Numbered from the stretch's first letter, positions 8,821 to 18,078 are shown. The stretch: DNA of 64,000 nt from CAVWSM01 sp963798505 (GCA_963798505.1 CAWCTX010000005.1:372001-436000), one strand, 5' to 3'. Numbers and translations: made by a program. Notes: generated from the sequence alone by a model not told the origin.

Positions 8821-10014
8821 TCAGCGCGCGCCGAGTAGGTGCTCGATGGCGAGCTGGTCGAGCCGTTCGTAGTGCGAGCGGCGGCGTGCGGCCGCGTCGA
8901 CGTCGAACTCCTCGAACGCGGTGCGGTCGGCGGCCAGCTGCTGCCAGGTCTCGCCGTCGGCAACCGTCGGCTGCGCAAGTTGGTCGGCGCGGGCAGCGGT
9001 GTAGGCGTCGGCGACCTCGGGGTCGGCCCGGAAGGCGGCGGTGCGTTCCCTGAGCAGCAGGTAGGTGCGCATGTTGGCCGCCGCCGACTCCCAGACGCCG
9101 GCGACGTCCTCGGTGCGCATCGGCTTGTAGTCGAAGTGCCGCGGACCGTCGTAGGCCGGGCCGCCGTCGGCGCCGCCGTGCTCGAGCAGGTCGACGAGGA
9201 AGAACGCGGACTTGACGTCGCCGTGGCCGAACACGAGGTCCTGGTCGTACTTGGGCCCGTGCTGGCCGTTGAGGTCGATGTGGAACAGCTTGCCGTGCCA
9301 GAGCGCCTGCGCGATGCCGTGCACGAAGTTGAGCCCGGCCATCTGCTCGTGGCCGACCTCGGGGTTGAGCCCGACCATGTCGTGGTGATCGAGGGAGTTG
9401 ATGAACGCCAGCGCGTGCCCGATGGTCGGCAGCAGGATGTCGCCGCGCGGCTCGTTGGGCTTGGGTTCGATGGCAAAGCGAAGGCCGTACGACCTGTCGG
9501 TCACGTACGCGGCGAGGAAGTCGATGCCCTCGCGGTAGCGGTCCAAAGCGGCGCGGATGTCCTTGGCGGCGTCGGACTCGGCACCCTCGCGGCCGCCCCA
9601 GAACACGTAGGTGTGCGCGCCCAGCTCGGCGGCCAGGTCGAGGTTGCGCATGATCTTGCGCAGGGCGTAGCGGCGGATGTCACGGTCGGGCGAGGTGAAC
9701 GCGCCGTCCTTGAACACCGGGTGGGTGAACGTGTTGGTGGTGGCCATCGGGACCACCAGACCGGTCGCGTCGAGCGCCTTGCGGAAGCGGGCGATGTGCT
9801 CGGCCCGCGCGACATCGTCGGAGCCGAACGGGATCAGGTCGTCGTCGTGGAAACTCACCCCGTAGGCGCCCAGCTCGGCGAGCCGCTCGACGGTCTCGAC
9901 CGGGTCGAGCGGCGGTCGGGTGGCCTCCCCGAACGGGTCACGAGCCTGCCACCCCACGGTCCACAACCCGAAGCTGAACTTGTCTGCCTTGGTCGGCGAC
10001 AACGCACTGGCCAT
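8821..10014 (-). CDS. xylA: Xylose isomerase (second copy)
   Basis: This 397-residue xylose isomerase converts D-xylose to D-xylulose. It has FSFGLWTVGWQARDPFG at the N-terminus, FHDDDLIPFG, WGGREGAESD, EPKPNEPRGD, NPEVGHEQMAGLN, HIDLNGQHGPKYDQD and FDYKPMRTEDV, covering the metal-binding Glu/Asp/His set. The frame is open upstream, but ATG 10014 with AGGAG upstream gives the family-standard start. It begins 14 bp after the LacI-type regulator stop, so the two should be co-transcribed. The GH3 glycosidase on the other side of that regulator is a plausible source of xylose. It is clearly paralogous to the truncated xylA at 2-1096. Confidence 0.96.
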   Translation of the reverse strand: MASALSPTKADKFSFGLWTVGWQARDPFGEATRPPLDPVETVERLAELGAYGVSFHDDDLIPFGSDDVARAEHIARFRKALDATGLVVPMATTNTFTHPVFKDGAFTSPDRDIRRYALRKIMRNLDLAAELGAHTYVFWGGREGAESDAAKDIRAALDRYREGIDFLAAYVTDRSYGLRFAIEPKPNEPRGDILLPTIGHALAFINSLDHHDMVGLNPEVGHEQMAGLNFVHGIAQALWHGKLFHIDLNGQHGPKYDQDLVFGHGDVKSAFFLVDLLEHGGADGGPAYDGPRHFDYKPMRTEDVAGVWESAAANMRTYLLLRERTAAFRADPEVADAYTAARADQLAQPTVADGETWQQLAADRTAFEEFDVDAAARRRSHYERLDQLAIEHLLGAR

Positions 10015-10028
10015 CTCGGTCACGACTC

Positions 10029-11054
10029 CTATGTCTCTGGCGTGTAGGGGGCGCTGCTTTCGCGGACGATCAAGGTGGTCGCGAGCTCGACCCGCGGGCT
10101 CTCGATCTCCTCGCCGGCCGCCAGGCGCAGCACGGTGCGCGCAGCCAGCGCTCCCATCTCGGCAAGCGGCTGGCGGACCGTAGTCAGCGGCGGGGACGCC
10201 CACTGCACCTCCGGCAGGTCGTCGAAGCCCACGACGCTCACGTCGTCGGGGACGCGGAGCCCCCGGCGCCGTACGGCCTCGTAGACGCCGAAGGCCATCT
10301 GGTCGCTGGACGCGAAGATGGCGGTCGGCGGCTCATCGAGCTTGAGCAGCGACAGCCCGTTCTCGAAGCCGGAAGCCTGGTAGAAGTCGCCCTCCTTGAT
10401 GAGCTCCTCGTCGACGGCGATGCCGGCGGCGTCGAGCCCGGCGCGGTAGCCGTCGAGCCGGGCGCGGCTGCACAGCAGGCGTCGCGGGCCGGCAATGAAA
10501 CCGATGCGACGGTGCCCCAGGGACAACAGGTGCTCCGTGGCGCTGAGGCCGCCCGCCCAGTTGGTGGCGCCGATCGTCGGCGCGTCGAGCGTGGGACCAC
10601 CTGCGGGGTCCACCACGACCATCGGAACGCTCAGCCGGTGCAGCTCCGCAAGCATGGGTGACTCCAGGGTTGAGGTCACCAGGATCACCCCGTCGGACGC
10701 GCGGGCACGCAGGTTCTGCAGCCACTTGCGGGCCGAGCGAGACTTGCGGTGGATCGCGGACACGACGGTGCCGACGCCGGCCGCGTGTGCGACGTCCTCG
10801 ACGCCGCGGATGATCTCAACCGCCCAGGGGCTGTCGAGATCGTTGAAGACGAGGTCGACGAGACGCGCGCTCGGGCGCAGTCGCGATGTCCGTCGTACGT
10901 AGCCGTGCCGGTGCAGCAGCTCCTCGACCCGTTCGCGCGTCGCCGGCGCCACGTCATCTCGGCCGTTGAGGACGCGCGAGACGGTGGGCACCGACACCCC
11001 CGCCTCCTCGGCGATGGCGCGGATCGTCACCTTGCCGTGAGCGCCTGTGGCCAC
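10029..11054 (-). CDS. LacI-family transcriptional regulator of the xylose region
   Basis: This is a 341-residue repressor. The N-terminal HTH and hinge read VTIRAIAEEAGVSVPTVSRV with LNGRDDVAPATRERVEELL. The periplasmic-binding-like effector domain follows, ending FDDLPEVQWASPPLTTVRQP and a TTLIVRESS tail. It is divergent from the GH3 glycosidase and upstream of xylA on the same strand, so it very likely controls both in response to a xylo-sugar. Two TTCCGGAA-like palindromes in the intergenic region (11081-11095 and about 11221-11235) are the obvious operator candidates. Confidence 0.93.
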   Translation of the reverse strand: MATGAHGKVTIRAIAEEAGVSVPTVSRVLNGRDDVAPATRERVEELLHRHGYVRRTSRLRPSARLVDLVFNDLDSPWAVEIIRGVEDVAHAAGVGTVVSAIHRKSRSARKWLQNLRARASDGVILVTSTLESPMLAELHRLSVPMVVVDPAGGPTLDAPTIGATNWAGGLSATEHLLSLGHRRIGFIAGPRRLLCSRARLDGYRAGLDAAGIAVDEELIKEGDFYQASGFENGLSLLKLDEPPTAIFASSDQMAFGVYEAVRRRGLRVPDDVSVVGFDDLPEVQWASPPLTTVRQPLAEMGALAARTVLRLAAGEEIESPRVELATTLIVRESSAPYTPET

Positions 11055-11080
11055 CGACCGATCTCCTTCTCGGGCTGCCC

Positions 11081-11095
11081 TCCGGAAGTTCCGGA
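11081..11095. promoter_or_regulatory. Putative LacI operator, TCCGGAA-G-TTCCGGA
   Basis: This is a perfect inverted repeat of two 7-base arms around a single central base, the usual geometry of LacI-family operators. It lies 26 bp upstream of the lacI start in the divergent region shared with the GH3 gene. Confidence 0.6.
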
Positions 11096-11220
11096 ACTCG
11101 TTCGGTGCCCCGATGGCCGGACACTACAGAGGCGTATGGCACCGGTCAATGCTCGGATTTTCCATGCGGTCACGGTGCTAGGTTGTGGGGGCACAGACCG
11201 ATGTCCGTCCGCAAGATCGG

Positions 11221-11235
11221 TTCCGAAAGTTCCGG
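11221..11235. promoter_or_regulatory. Second operator-like site, TTCCGAAAGTTCCGG
   Basis: This is a slightly degenerate copy of the palindrome at 11081, sharing the AGTTCCGG half. It sits about 40 bp before the GH3 start, so each divergent gene has its own site. Confidence 0.5.
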
Positions 11236-11275
11236 GGCGGCCGGCCTTGTTGTGGAAGACGAGACGAGCTCAACG

Positions 11276-13534
11276 ATGCCTACGCACGACGCTGCCGACC
11301 GGGTCCGAGCGCTGCTCGTCGAGATGACCCTCGAGGAAAAGGTCGCGCAGCTGTACGGCGTGTGGATCGGGGTCGATCCGACCGGTGCCGACGTGGCTCC
11401 GCACCAGCACGACCTCGCCGACGCCGATCTCGACTTCGGCGCCTTGATCCAGTCGGGTCTTGGTCAGCTCACTCGCCCGTTCGGGACGGCGCCGGTCGAG
11501 CCAACCGCCGGCGCGCACGCGCTGGCGCGGCTGCAGGCGGACGTGGTCGCAGCCAACAGGTTCGGCATTCCGGCACTCGTCCATGAGGAATGCCTCACCG
11601 GGTTCATGACCGCCGGTGCCACCGTCTACCCGACGCCACTGGCGTGGGGCGCCAGCTTCGACGCCGACCTTGTCGAGCGGATGGCTGCTCAGATCGGCAG
11701 CGCGATGCACGCCGTCGGCGTACATCAGGGACTGGCGCCGGTCCTTGACGTCACGCGTGACCCACGTTGGGGGCGCACGGAGGAGACGATTGGCGAAGAC
11801 CCGTACCTCGTCGGCACCATCGGCACCGCGTTCGTGCGCGGCCTGCAGTCGGCAGGTGTGGTGGCCACGCTGAAGCACTTCGTCGGCTACTCGGCTTCGG
11901 CGGCGGGGCGCAACCTCGGACCGGTCTCCATCGGGCCACGTGAGCTGGCGGACGTGCTGCTTCCGCCGTTCGAGATGGCCGTACGTGACGGCGGGGCCGG
12001 GTCGGTCATGCACTCCTACACCGGCAACGACGGCATCCCGGCAGCGGCTGACCGAGCGCTCTTGACCGACCTGCTGCGCGGCGAGTGGGGATTCGACGGC
12101 ACGGTCGTGGCCGACTACTTCGGCGTCGCGTTCCTCGAGCTGCTGCATGCCGTCGCCGGCTCCGCGGGCGAGGCCGCCGCGCTCGCCCTGTCGGCGGGGG
12201 TCGACGTGGAGCTGCCCACCGTGCGTTGCTTTGGCGAGCCGCTGTTGGCCGCGGTGCGCAACGGCGAGGTGGACGAGGCGCTTGTCGATCGGGCGGCGGA
12301 GCGCGTGCTGACACAGAAGTACGCCCTGGGGCTTCTCGACGCTGGGTGGGAGCCGGTTCCGGCGGTCGCCGAGTCACGCGTCGTCGACCTCGATCCGCCG
12401 GAGGCGCGGGCGCTGGCCCGTCAGCTGGCCGAGGAGTCGGTCGTGCTGTTGTCCAACGACGGCGCGCTGCCGCTGGGCGCGGATGCCCGCATCGCCGTGG
12501 TTGGCCCGCTCGCCGACGACCCGTTTGCCATGCTCGGCTGCTACACGTTCCCGGCGCACCACGGTCGGGATGCCGTCACGCTGCAGCCGGCGGTGCCGAC
12601 GTTGCTGGCCTCGCTTCGCCACGAGCTGCCGCGTGCACGCTTCACCTACGCGATCGGCTGCGACGTCGACACCGCCGACACGTCGGGGTTCGCGGAGGCG
12701 GTGCACGCAGCTGGCGATGCCGACGTGTGCGTCGTGGTGGTCGGTGACCAGTCGGGGCTGTTCGGCCGGGGCACGTCGGGGGAGGGCTGCGACCGCGTCG
12801 ACCTGAGGCTGCCGGGTGTGCAGCAGGAGCTCGTGGAGGCGTTGATCGACACCGGAACTCCAGTCGTGCTTGTGCTCTTGACCGGTCGGCCGTACGCGCT
12901 CGGCGACGTTGCCGGTCGTGTCTCCGCGGTGGTCCAGGCGTTCTTCCCGGGCGAGGAGGGTGGCGCCGCCGTTGCCGGTGTCCTGTCGGGGCGGGTCTGC
13001 CCGTCGGGTCGGCTGCCGGTCAGCGTGCCGAGAAGCGCGGGTGGTCAGCCCACGACCTACCTCGCTCCGCGCCTCGGGCAGCGCACCGAAGTCAGCTCGG
13101 TCGACCCGACTCCGCTGTTCCCGTTCGGGTTCGGGCTGTCGTACACCGCGTTCGCGTGGGAAGGCGTGCGCGTCGACGGCAGCCCAGGTGTCTCGGCTGA
13201 GCCGGGTCTGGTCGAGGTGGCGACGGACGGGTCGGTTCGGCTGTCCGTGCGGGTGACCAACACCGGCCCGCGATCGGGCGCTGAGGTCGTGCAGCTCTAC
13301 CTGCACGATCCCGTCGCCCAGGTGACGCGTCCGGAGTCGAGGCTCATCGGCTACGGGCGTGTGTCGCTGGATCCGGGGGAGTCGCGGACCGTGTCGTTCG
13401 ACGTACACGCGGATCTGTCGTCGTTCACCGGGCGGTCGGGGCGGCGCATCGTCGAGCCGGGAGAGCTGGAGCTGCGTCTGGGCCGGTCGTCCACGGACAT
13501 CGCGTCGACTGTCAAGGGTCACTGTTGTCGGTGA
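11276..13534 (+). CDS. GH3 beta-xylosidase/beta-glucosidase
   Basis: This is a 752-residue glycoside hydrolase family 3 enzyme releasing terminal beta-linked xylose or glucose from oligosaccharides. The N-terminal TIM barrel carries HEECLTGFM, RDPRWGRTEETIGEDPYL and KHFVGYSASAAGRN. The nucleophile is the Asp in TVVADYFGVAF, near residue 280. The GH3 C-terminal alpha/beta sandwich follows (VVLLSNDGALPL, FFPGEEGG), then a fibronectin-III-like domain (FGFGLSYTAFAWEG to SFDVHADLSSF). I chose ATG 11276, from which homology begins (DRVRALLVEMTLEEKVAQL); the frame is open upstream. No signal peptide is visible, so it probably acts on imported oligosaccharides. Its regulator is the divergent LacI protein. 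Xylosidase is favoured by context, not by a diagnostic residue. Confidence 0.92.
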   Translation: MPTHDAADRVRALLVEMTLEEKVAQLYGVWIGVDPTGADVAPHQHDLADADLDFGALIQSGLGQLTRPFGTAPVEPTAGAHALARLQADVVAANRFGIPALVHEECLTGFMTAGATVYPTPLAWGASFDADLVERMAAQIGSAMHAVGVHQGLAPVLDVTRDPRWGRTEETIGEDPYLVGTIGTAFVRGLQSAGVVATLKHFVGYSASAAGRNLGPVSIGPRELADVLLPPFEMAVRDGGAGSVMHSYTGNDGIPAAADRALLTDLLRGEWGFDGTVVADYFGVAFLELLHAVAGSAGEAAALALSAGVDVELPTVRCFGEPLLAAVRNGEVDEALVDRAAERVLTQKYALGLLDAGWEPVPAVAESRVVDLDPPEARALARQLAEESVVLLSNDGALPLGADARIAVVGPLADDPFAMLGCYTFPAHHGRDAVTLQPAVPTLLASLRHELPRARFTYAIGCDVDTADTSGFAEAVHAAGDADVCVVVVGDQSGLFGRGTSGEGCDRVDLRLPGVQQELVEALIDTGTPVVLVLLTGRPYALGDVAGRVSAVVQAFFPGEEGGAAVAGVLSGRVCPSGRLPVSVPRSAGGQPTTYLAPRLGQRTEVSSVDPTPLFPFGFGLSYTAFAWEGVRVDGSPGVSAEPGLVEVATDGSVRLSVRVTNTGPRSGAEVVQLYLHDPVAQVTRPESRLIGYGRVSLDPGESRTVSFDVHADLSSFTGRSGRRIVEPGELELRLGRSSTDIASTVKGHCCR

Positions 13535-13631
13535 GGAGCGGGTCGTGGGTGTGGATAGGCAGCGCATCTGCGGGGTCCAGGTTCGGTGAGCCGCCGTGGG
13601 CGTCGACTAACGTTCCCGCGGGAACGCGTCT

Positions 13632-13708
13632 GGGGCGGTAGCTCAGCCGGTTAGAGCAGGGGACTCATAATCCCTGGGTCGTGGGTTCGAGTCCCACCCG
13701 CCCCACCA
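13632..13708 (+). tRNA. tRNA with CAT anticodon (Ile2 or elongator Met); left attachment site
   Basis: The acceptor stem GGGGCGG pairs with CCGCCCC (13698-13704). The discriminator is A13705 and CCA is encoded at 13706-13708. The anticodon loop CTCATAA gives CAT. The AGCAGG...GACTCATAATC...GGTCG pattern resembles the lysidine-modified Ile2 tRNA more than elongator Met, but I cannot decide. Its last 46 bases (13663-13708) recur exactly at 19939-19984, so it is the target of a tyrosine-integrase element. Confidence 0.93.
13663..13708 (+). repeat. attL: 46-bp direct repeat in tRNA 3' end
   Basis: The copy begins ACTCATAATCCC and runs through the encoded CCA. It is identical over 46 bases to 19939-19984, while the flanks differ. 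This is the expected footprint of tyrosine-recombinase integration that restores the tRNA. Confidence 0.9.
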
Positions 13709-13772
13709 CCTGCGGAATACGCTGAGTATTCGATCCCGCACAAAGGTGGCACAGAGGAGTATCCTTGCTTCT

Positions 13773-14698
13773 ATGAGTGCCGTCAACAGCACCGCCCAGG
13801 CACCGTCGACGACCTCGCAAACGCTGCTGCCAGACTGGCGGACGCACCTTCGAGCCAAGGGACGGCAGCGCAACACCATCGACTCCTACCTCACCGTGGG
13901 CCGCACCTTCCGCGGCTGGCTCGCCGCTCAAGGCATGCCCACCGGGGCCAGTGTCGTCGCCCGCGAGCACGTCGAGGCGTACCTGGCCGACATGCACGAG
14001 CGGGTCGCACCAGCCACCGTCGCCAAGCACTACCGCTCGCTGCAGCAACTGTTCCGGTGGCTGGTCGACGACGGCGAGATCCCACGCTCGCCGATGGAAC
14101 GCATGAGCCCGCCCTCGGTGCCCGAGCAGCCGGTGCCGGTGCTCGACGCCGACGACCTGCGCAAGCTGCTCGCCACCTGCGCCGGCAACAGCTTCGAGAA
14201 CCGCCGTGACGCCGCAATCATCCGGCATGCTCGTCGACACCGGCATGCGCGTCGGCGAACTCGTCGGGCTGACCGTCGACGACATCGACAAGGACCAGCA
14301 GGTGGCGTTCGTGATGGGCAAGGGTGGCCGAGGCCGCGCATGCCCGTACGGCGTCAAGACGGCGGAGGCGATGCGCCGCTACGAGCGCATCCGCAGCAAG
14401 CACCCCGGCCGCGGCCGCCAAGGTCCTGTGGCTCGGCAAGAAGGGCGCCATGACCGACAGCGGTGTGCGGCAGATGCTCGAGCGGCGCTGCAACGATGCC
14501 GGGCTGCCGCCGATCCACCCACACCAGTTCCGCCACACCTTCGCGCACCGCTGGCTCGCCGCGGGCGGCCAGGAGAACGACCTCATGCGGCTGGCCGGGT
14601 GGCGCACCCGCGAGATGGTCGGCCGCTACGCCGCAAGCGCCGCCGACGAACGCGCCCGTGATGCACACCGACGCCTCGCGCTGGGAGACGACCTGTGA
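13773..14698 (+). pseudogene. Tyrosine recombinase/phage integrase, two frameshifts
   Basis: This is an integrase for site-specific recombination at the tRNA. From ATG 13773 it reads the core-binding SAM-like domain (NTIDSYLTVGRTFRGWLAAQ) up to DAAII near 14217. The catalytic domain continues in another frame (MLVDTGMRVGELVGLTVDDI), and after a second change near 14410 in the third frame (KVLWLGKKGAMTDSGV, HQFRHTFAHRWLAAGG, MVGRYAAS). The catalytic Arg (MRVGEL), His-x-x-Arg (HQFRH), second His/Lys region and Tyr (GRYA) all survive. Both breaks look like single-base insertions (GGCATG and CCCCGG). As read, no intact protein of about 305 residues is made. Confidence 0.9.
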
Positions 14699-14874
14699 CT
14701 ACTACCTCCGCTGTGACCTGCAACAAATCCAAGCATGTGCTCGCCCGTCGCCGCGGCGTCGAGGTCGAGGTGCGCGGAGCGGTCGCCACGTCAACCGGCA
14801 TTACCACCCTTGTACCGCCCAACCGCGACCACGGTGTATCGCCCGACCGTCGTCGGCGCGATCCGCTAGCATAG
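14695..14874 (+). CDS. Small ORF coupled to integrase
   Basis: This is a 59-codon frame starting at a GTG that overlaps the integrase stop (GTGA) and ending at TAG 14872-14874. It begins VTTTSAVTCNKSKHVLARRR and is Arg-rich near its end. The overlap suggests translational coupling. It is too small to assign, and an excisionase would be a guess. Confidence 0.3.
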   Translation: MTTTSAVTCNKSKHVLARRRGVEVEVRGAVATSTGITTLVPPNRDHGVSPDRRRRDPLA

Positions 14875-15301
14875 AGGCGAAGGCCCTGCCGGAAGGCTTA
14901 ACTTCCCGCTCTCCTTGGGCAAGGAGCCCTTGACGTCGACGGGTTCACGTCCTTGTTCGTTTCGGCAACCTGCGTTGTCCGCGCGGCGTTCGCGCCTGCA
15001 GCGCGCCCACATGGCGCGGATGTCTCTGCGGGCCGCACAAGCCCGCCGCAAGGGCGGTGCAGCGGCATGAGCGCAATGGAAAGCCGCCCTGACGGGGGCG
15101 ACTCCCGGAAGACATGCGCGGCTGGCGACGGCTTCAACGCCATCATACCGCGACTCACGGCTTGCCCATGCGGTTGCCGTACGCGCCTGCCGTGGCTCGA
15201 CGACAGCGAATGCCGGCGCCACGACGAATTCCCGGTGTCGGCGCGTGACGTCGACTGGGAGCTGGCGGCGCTACTCGCGGGGGTGGCGGCATGAACCCCG
15301 G
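14875..15301. other. Disrupted phage region upstream of capsid fragment
   Basis: No recognisable gene is here. A frame ending at 15294 could encode a 75-residue peptide from ATG 15067 with a CPCGCRTRLPWLDDSECRRH stretch that might bind zinc. Capsid homology begins abruptly at 15302, suggesting a deletion junction near 15295-15302. Confidence 0.35.
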
Positions 15302-16012
15302 TTCGGCACCGCCGCGCAGTTCGCGGAGGCGGCGTCGATCACCGAGTCTGACCCGACGCTCGGCGTTGTGACGTTGAAGGCGTGGAAGTTCGCCACGTTC
15401 TTCCAGGTGTCGCACGAGCTGGCGAACGACTCGAACACCGACCTGCTCGGGTTCCTTGCCCGGCAGGCTGGCGAGGCCCTCGCCCTTGCCTACGGTGACA
15501 AACTGATCAACGGCGCAGGCTCGACAGAGCCGCGTGGCGTGCTCACGGACGCGACAGCAGGCGTCTCCGGCGTCACCGGCACCGGCACCTCGCTGGGTAC
15601 GCAGGGCACCGCGAACCAGGGCACCGACATCCTCTACGGGCTGCACGGCTCGCTGGCAGAGCCGTATGCCAACTCGGGTTCGCGGGCCTGGGTGATGCGG
15701 AACGCGTCGCTGACCGTGGTGCGCAAGCTCAAGGACACCACCGGCCAGCCGGTGATCGGCTCGGACGGCAACTCGTTCCTCGGTGCTCCGTTCGTGGTCG
15801 ACCCGTTCATGCCTGCGATGGCCAACGCCGCGGAGTCCATCGCCTACGGCGACTGGTCCCGGTACTTCGTGCGGATCGCCGAGGGCGTGCGGTTCGAGCG
15901 TTCGAACGACTTCGCCTTCCAAAACGACCTCGTGTCGTTCCGTGCCGTCATCCGGATCGACGGCGCCCTGATCGATCACAACGCGATCAAGACGTTCGTC
16001 AACGCCACGTGA
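15302..16012 (+). pseudogene. HK97-fold phage major capsid protein, N-terminus missing
   Basis: About 236 residues match the mature body of HK97-type major capsid proteins: FGTAAQFAEAASITESDPTL, the E-loop/P-domain-like VTLKAWKFATFFQVSHELAN, LALAYGDKLINGAGSTEPRG, WVMRNASLTVVRKLKDT, FLGAPFVVDPFMPAMA and YFVRIAEGVRFERSNDFAFQ. A complete protein is usually near 400 residues. The N-terminal arm and scaffold-like delta domain are absent. The frame continues upstream to 15245 with non-homologous sequence. No portal, protease or terminase lies beside it. A perfect 13-bp hairpin follows at 16071. Confidence 0.85.
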
Positions 16013-16532
16013 TCCCAACCTCTCGTGCTCGGGGCGTCAACGGGTGGGCGCCTGGCTCACCCCCTTTCGTCCGAAGGTCGACCAAGCTCCTCGGTCGACC
16101 TTCGGCCCAAGCGCGGCCCTCACCGCATCGAAGGGGATGCTTTCCGCAGCAGAAGGCCGACCGCCGCAAGTGGCCATGCGTGCCACCTAGGGTGCGAGTG
16201 GAAAGCAGCCAAGGGGGTAGAAGTGCCAGCACAGCGGATTCGGTCCCGACAAGACCAAGATGCGGCAGCTGCTCCTAACGGGGCTCACCCATCAACAGAT
16301 CGCGGATCACTGATCGGCAAGAGACTGGCCTGCGCGTGAACCCGAGTCGCAATCAGTGTCGCCGTCAGCCGTTACGGCCTGGACACTTGCTGACCCACGT
16401 ACCGTGACCTATTGCCGTGGCGGGTCAGAGGCGTGCACATGTCGGACTACAACGCCCGCATACTCCGGCTGCGACTCTGTGGAGCAGCCCCACCGATCCC
16501 GACGACTCGGCGCGGCTGCCCTTTGACCAACC
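16013..16532. other. Non-coding stretch between capsid fragment and secreted-protein gene
   Basis: This 520-bp stretch contains the capsid terminator hairpin but no frame with convincing coding character on either strand. Confidence 0.4.
16071..16105. terminator. Hairpin terminator after capsid gene
   Basis: CCGAAGGTCGACC and GGTCGACCTTCGG form a perfect 13-bp stem with a 9-base loop, 59 bp after the capsid stop. Confidence 0.7.
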
Positions 16533-17003
16533 TCAGTCGTGGCAGTGGAAGAACTCGTTGACGGTGCCATCCGGTCGTTCGTTGAAGTGCTCGGTCAGGT
16601 GAGTCCTGAACGTCGAACCGTCCGAGCCCGTCCCACGCACGCTGAAGGTGAAGGTGCCATTCACCGTGTTGCCGTTCTGGTTGAACCCACCCCATTGGGT
16701 GAACTTGCCGGTGAAGCTCGGCAGGCTCGGGTCCTCCAGCGGCACGGCGACAAAGGTGCCCGTCTCCGTGAACGTCGCGTGCACCCGGCCGTCGTCGAAG
16801 ACCGTCTCGTGCTCGATGAGGTTGGCAGTCACCGTAATGGTGTAGAGCGGTCCGCCCTCCTCACAGGTGGGAAGCACGTCGACGAACGTCTCCACCAGGT
16901 TCTTCTCGTTCGTCGTCGTGTTTGTGGGTGGCTGAGCGTAGGCCGGTGCCCCGATGAGCAGCAGACCTGCTGCCAAGGCAACAGCGAGTAAGCGACGAAT
17001 CAT
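16533..17003 (-). CDS. Secreted hypothetical protein carried by the element
   Basis: The protein has 156 residues with a clear Sec signal peptide: MIRR, a hydrophobic LLAVALAAGLLLIGA stretch and an AYA cleavage site before QPPTN (about residue 24). The mature protein is a beta-rich domain (TITVTANLIEHETVFDDGRV, GKFTQWGGFNQNGN, GTFTFSVRGTGSDGSTFRTH) resembling small actinobacterial exported beta-barrel proteins. It ends FFHCHD and has a second Cys at PTCEEGG, so one disulphide is possible. The ATG at 17003 is preceded by GGGGGAG. It is the only exported product in the element and faces against the phage genes, as expected for a cargo gene. Function unknown. Confidence 0.75.
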   Translation of the reverse strand: MIRRLLAVALAAGLLLIGAPAYAQPPTNTTTNEKNLVETFVDVLPTCEEGGPLYTITVTANLIEHETVFDDGRVHATFTETGTFVAVPLEDPSLPSFTGKFTQWGGFNQNGNTVNGTFTFSVRGTGSDGSTFRTHLTEHFNERPDGTVNEFFHCHD

Positions 17004-17141
17004 GGCTCCCCCATTCGATCTGGATGTGCCCTGCGTCGGGACAGGCACATCGGCGTCCATCGGACCCACCCTCGTCCCGACATCGTGCAGCGGTCAACGG
17101 GCCGCATCGCAGCGCAAGGGGACGGTTACGGCGCGTACGCG

Positions 17142-17163
17142 AACCCCGGATAGTCCGGGGGTT
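17142..17163. terminator. Hairpin, AACCCCGGA stem
   Basis: AACCCCGGA pairs with TCCGGGGGTT across a TAG loop, with one bulged G. It lies in the gene-poor middle of the element, and which transcript it ends is unclear. Confidence 0.45.
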
Positions 17164-18078
17164 GCCTCGCTGCGGGGCTGGGACGCTGGTGGTATGTGTG
17201 GACGCAACTCGAAAGACGTGGGGGTGGGTCGTTTCTTAGCCGCCCACGCGCAGTGACCCTGGCCTAGGTTTGCGCACGCCGCCGCGAAACGATGACGAAT
17301 CTTGGGGACCCCGTCTGCGGGCGCCACACGACGCGTCCGGGAGACCGGGGAAAGTGGGCGGCGGCGCCGCGTACGGGGGGAGACGCGGCGCCGCACAGGC
17401 GAGGCCCGGCCGTTTGTGGCCGACGCACCGGAGCGGCTTTCCGCACCCCGGCATGCGGAGCATAGCCCTGGAATCCGGCGTGAAAAAGGTTGAACACGGG
17501 GCGTGACCTCCCCGTCGGGCATGGCTCTTTAGTCGTCCCCGGCTACAGCCGGGGGGCTCGGCCTCAGCGCGCAGATGCAGGGCGTACTTGCTCGCCTGTC
17601 ACCCAAGTCGTGTAGCCAAATCCCGGCTTGACCGAGAACCTCACGCACGCCCGCCAGCTGTCACCGTCGCGGCGCCACCAGTACAGGAACCCGGCGAACC
17701 ACTGGCCCTCGTGAAGCACTTCGACGGGCCTGCAGGGTCGACGGGGACGTTCGAGCTGGGCATGGGTCGAGTCCTCTCCATGAGTTCCCTCGACCCCCGT
17801 CTCGAAGGCTACTGGCCGTTCCTACAGCCCCGCGCCCATGCACGCGCCCGGCGGGTGCTTCCGATCTGGCTGCTCCCGACCCCCGTGGGGTCGCAGCGAG
17901 AACGGTGACCTTCGCCGGGCGCGCACTCGCGACACTTAACCCGATGCCGGCTCCACATGCTTCCTGGGCACACACGGTCACCGCTGGTTTGAGAGTCCAG
18001 CGGCAGGGCACCTTGCGGCGGGGAAGTGGGCCAGCGTCCCGGCGCATACCCCCTCACGCCGGGCCACTGGTCGAAGAA

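Noticed and set aside
17264..17506. Overlapping 75-80-codon frames on both strands inside the phage element
   Set aside because: They have no ribosome site, a Pro/Arg-rich composition typical of random GC-rich frames, and overlap each other on opposite strands.
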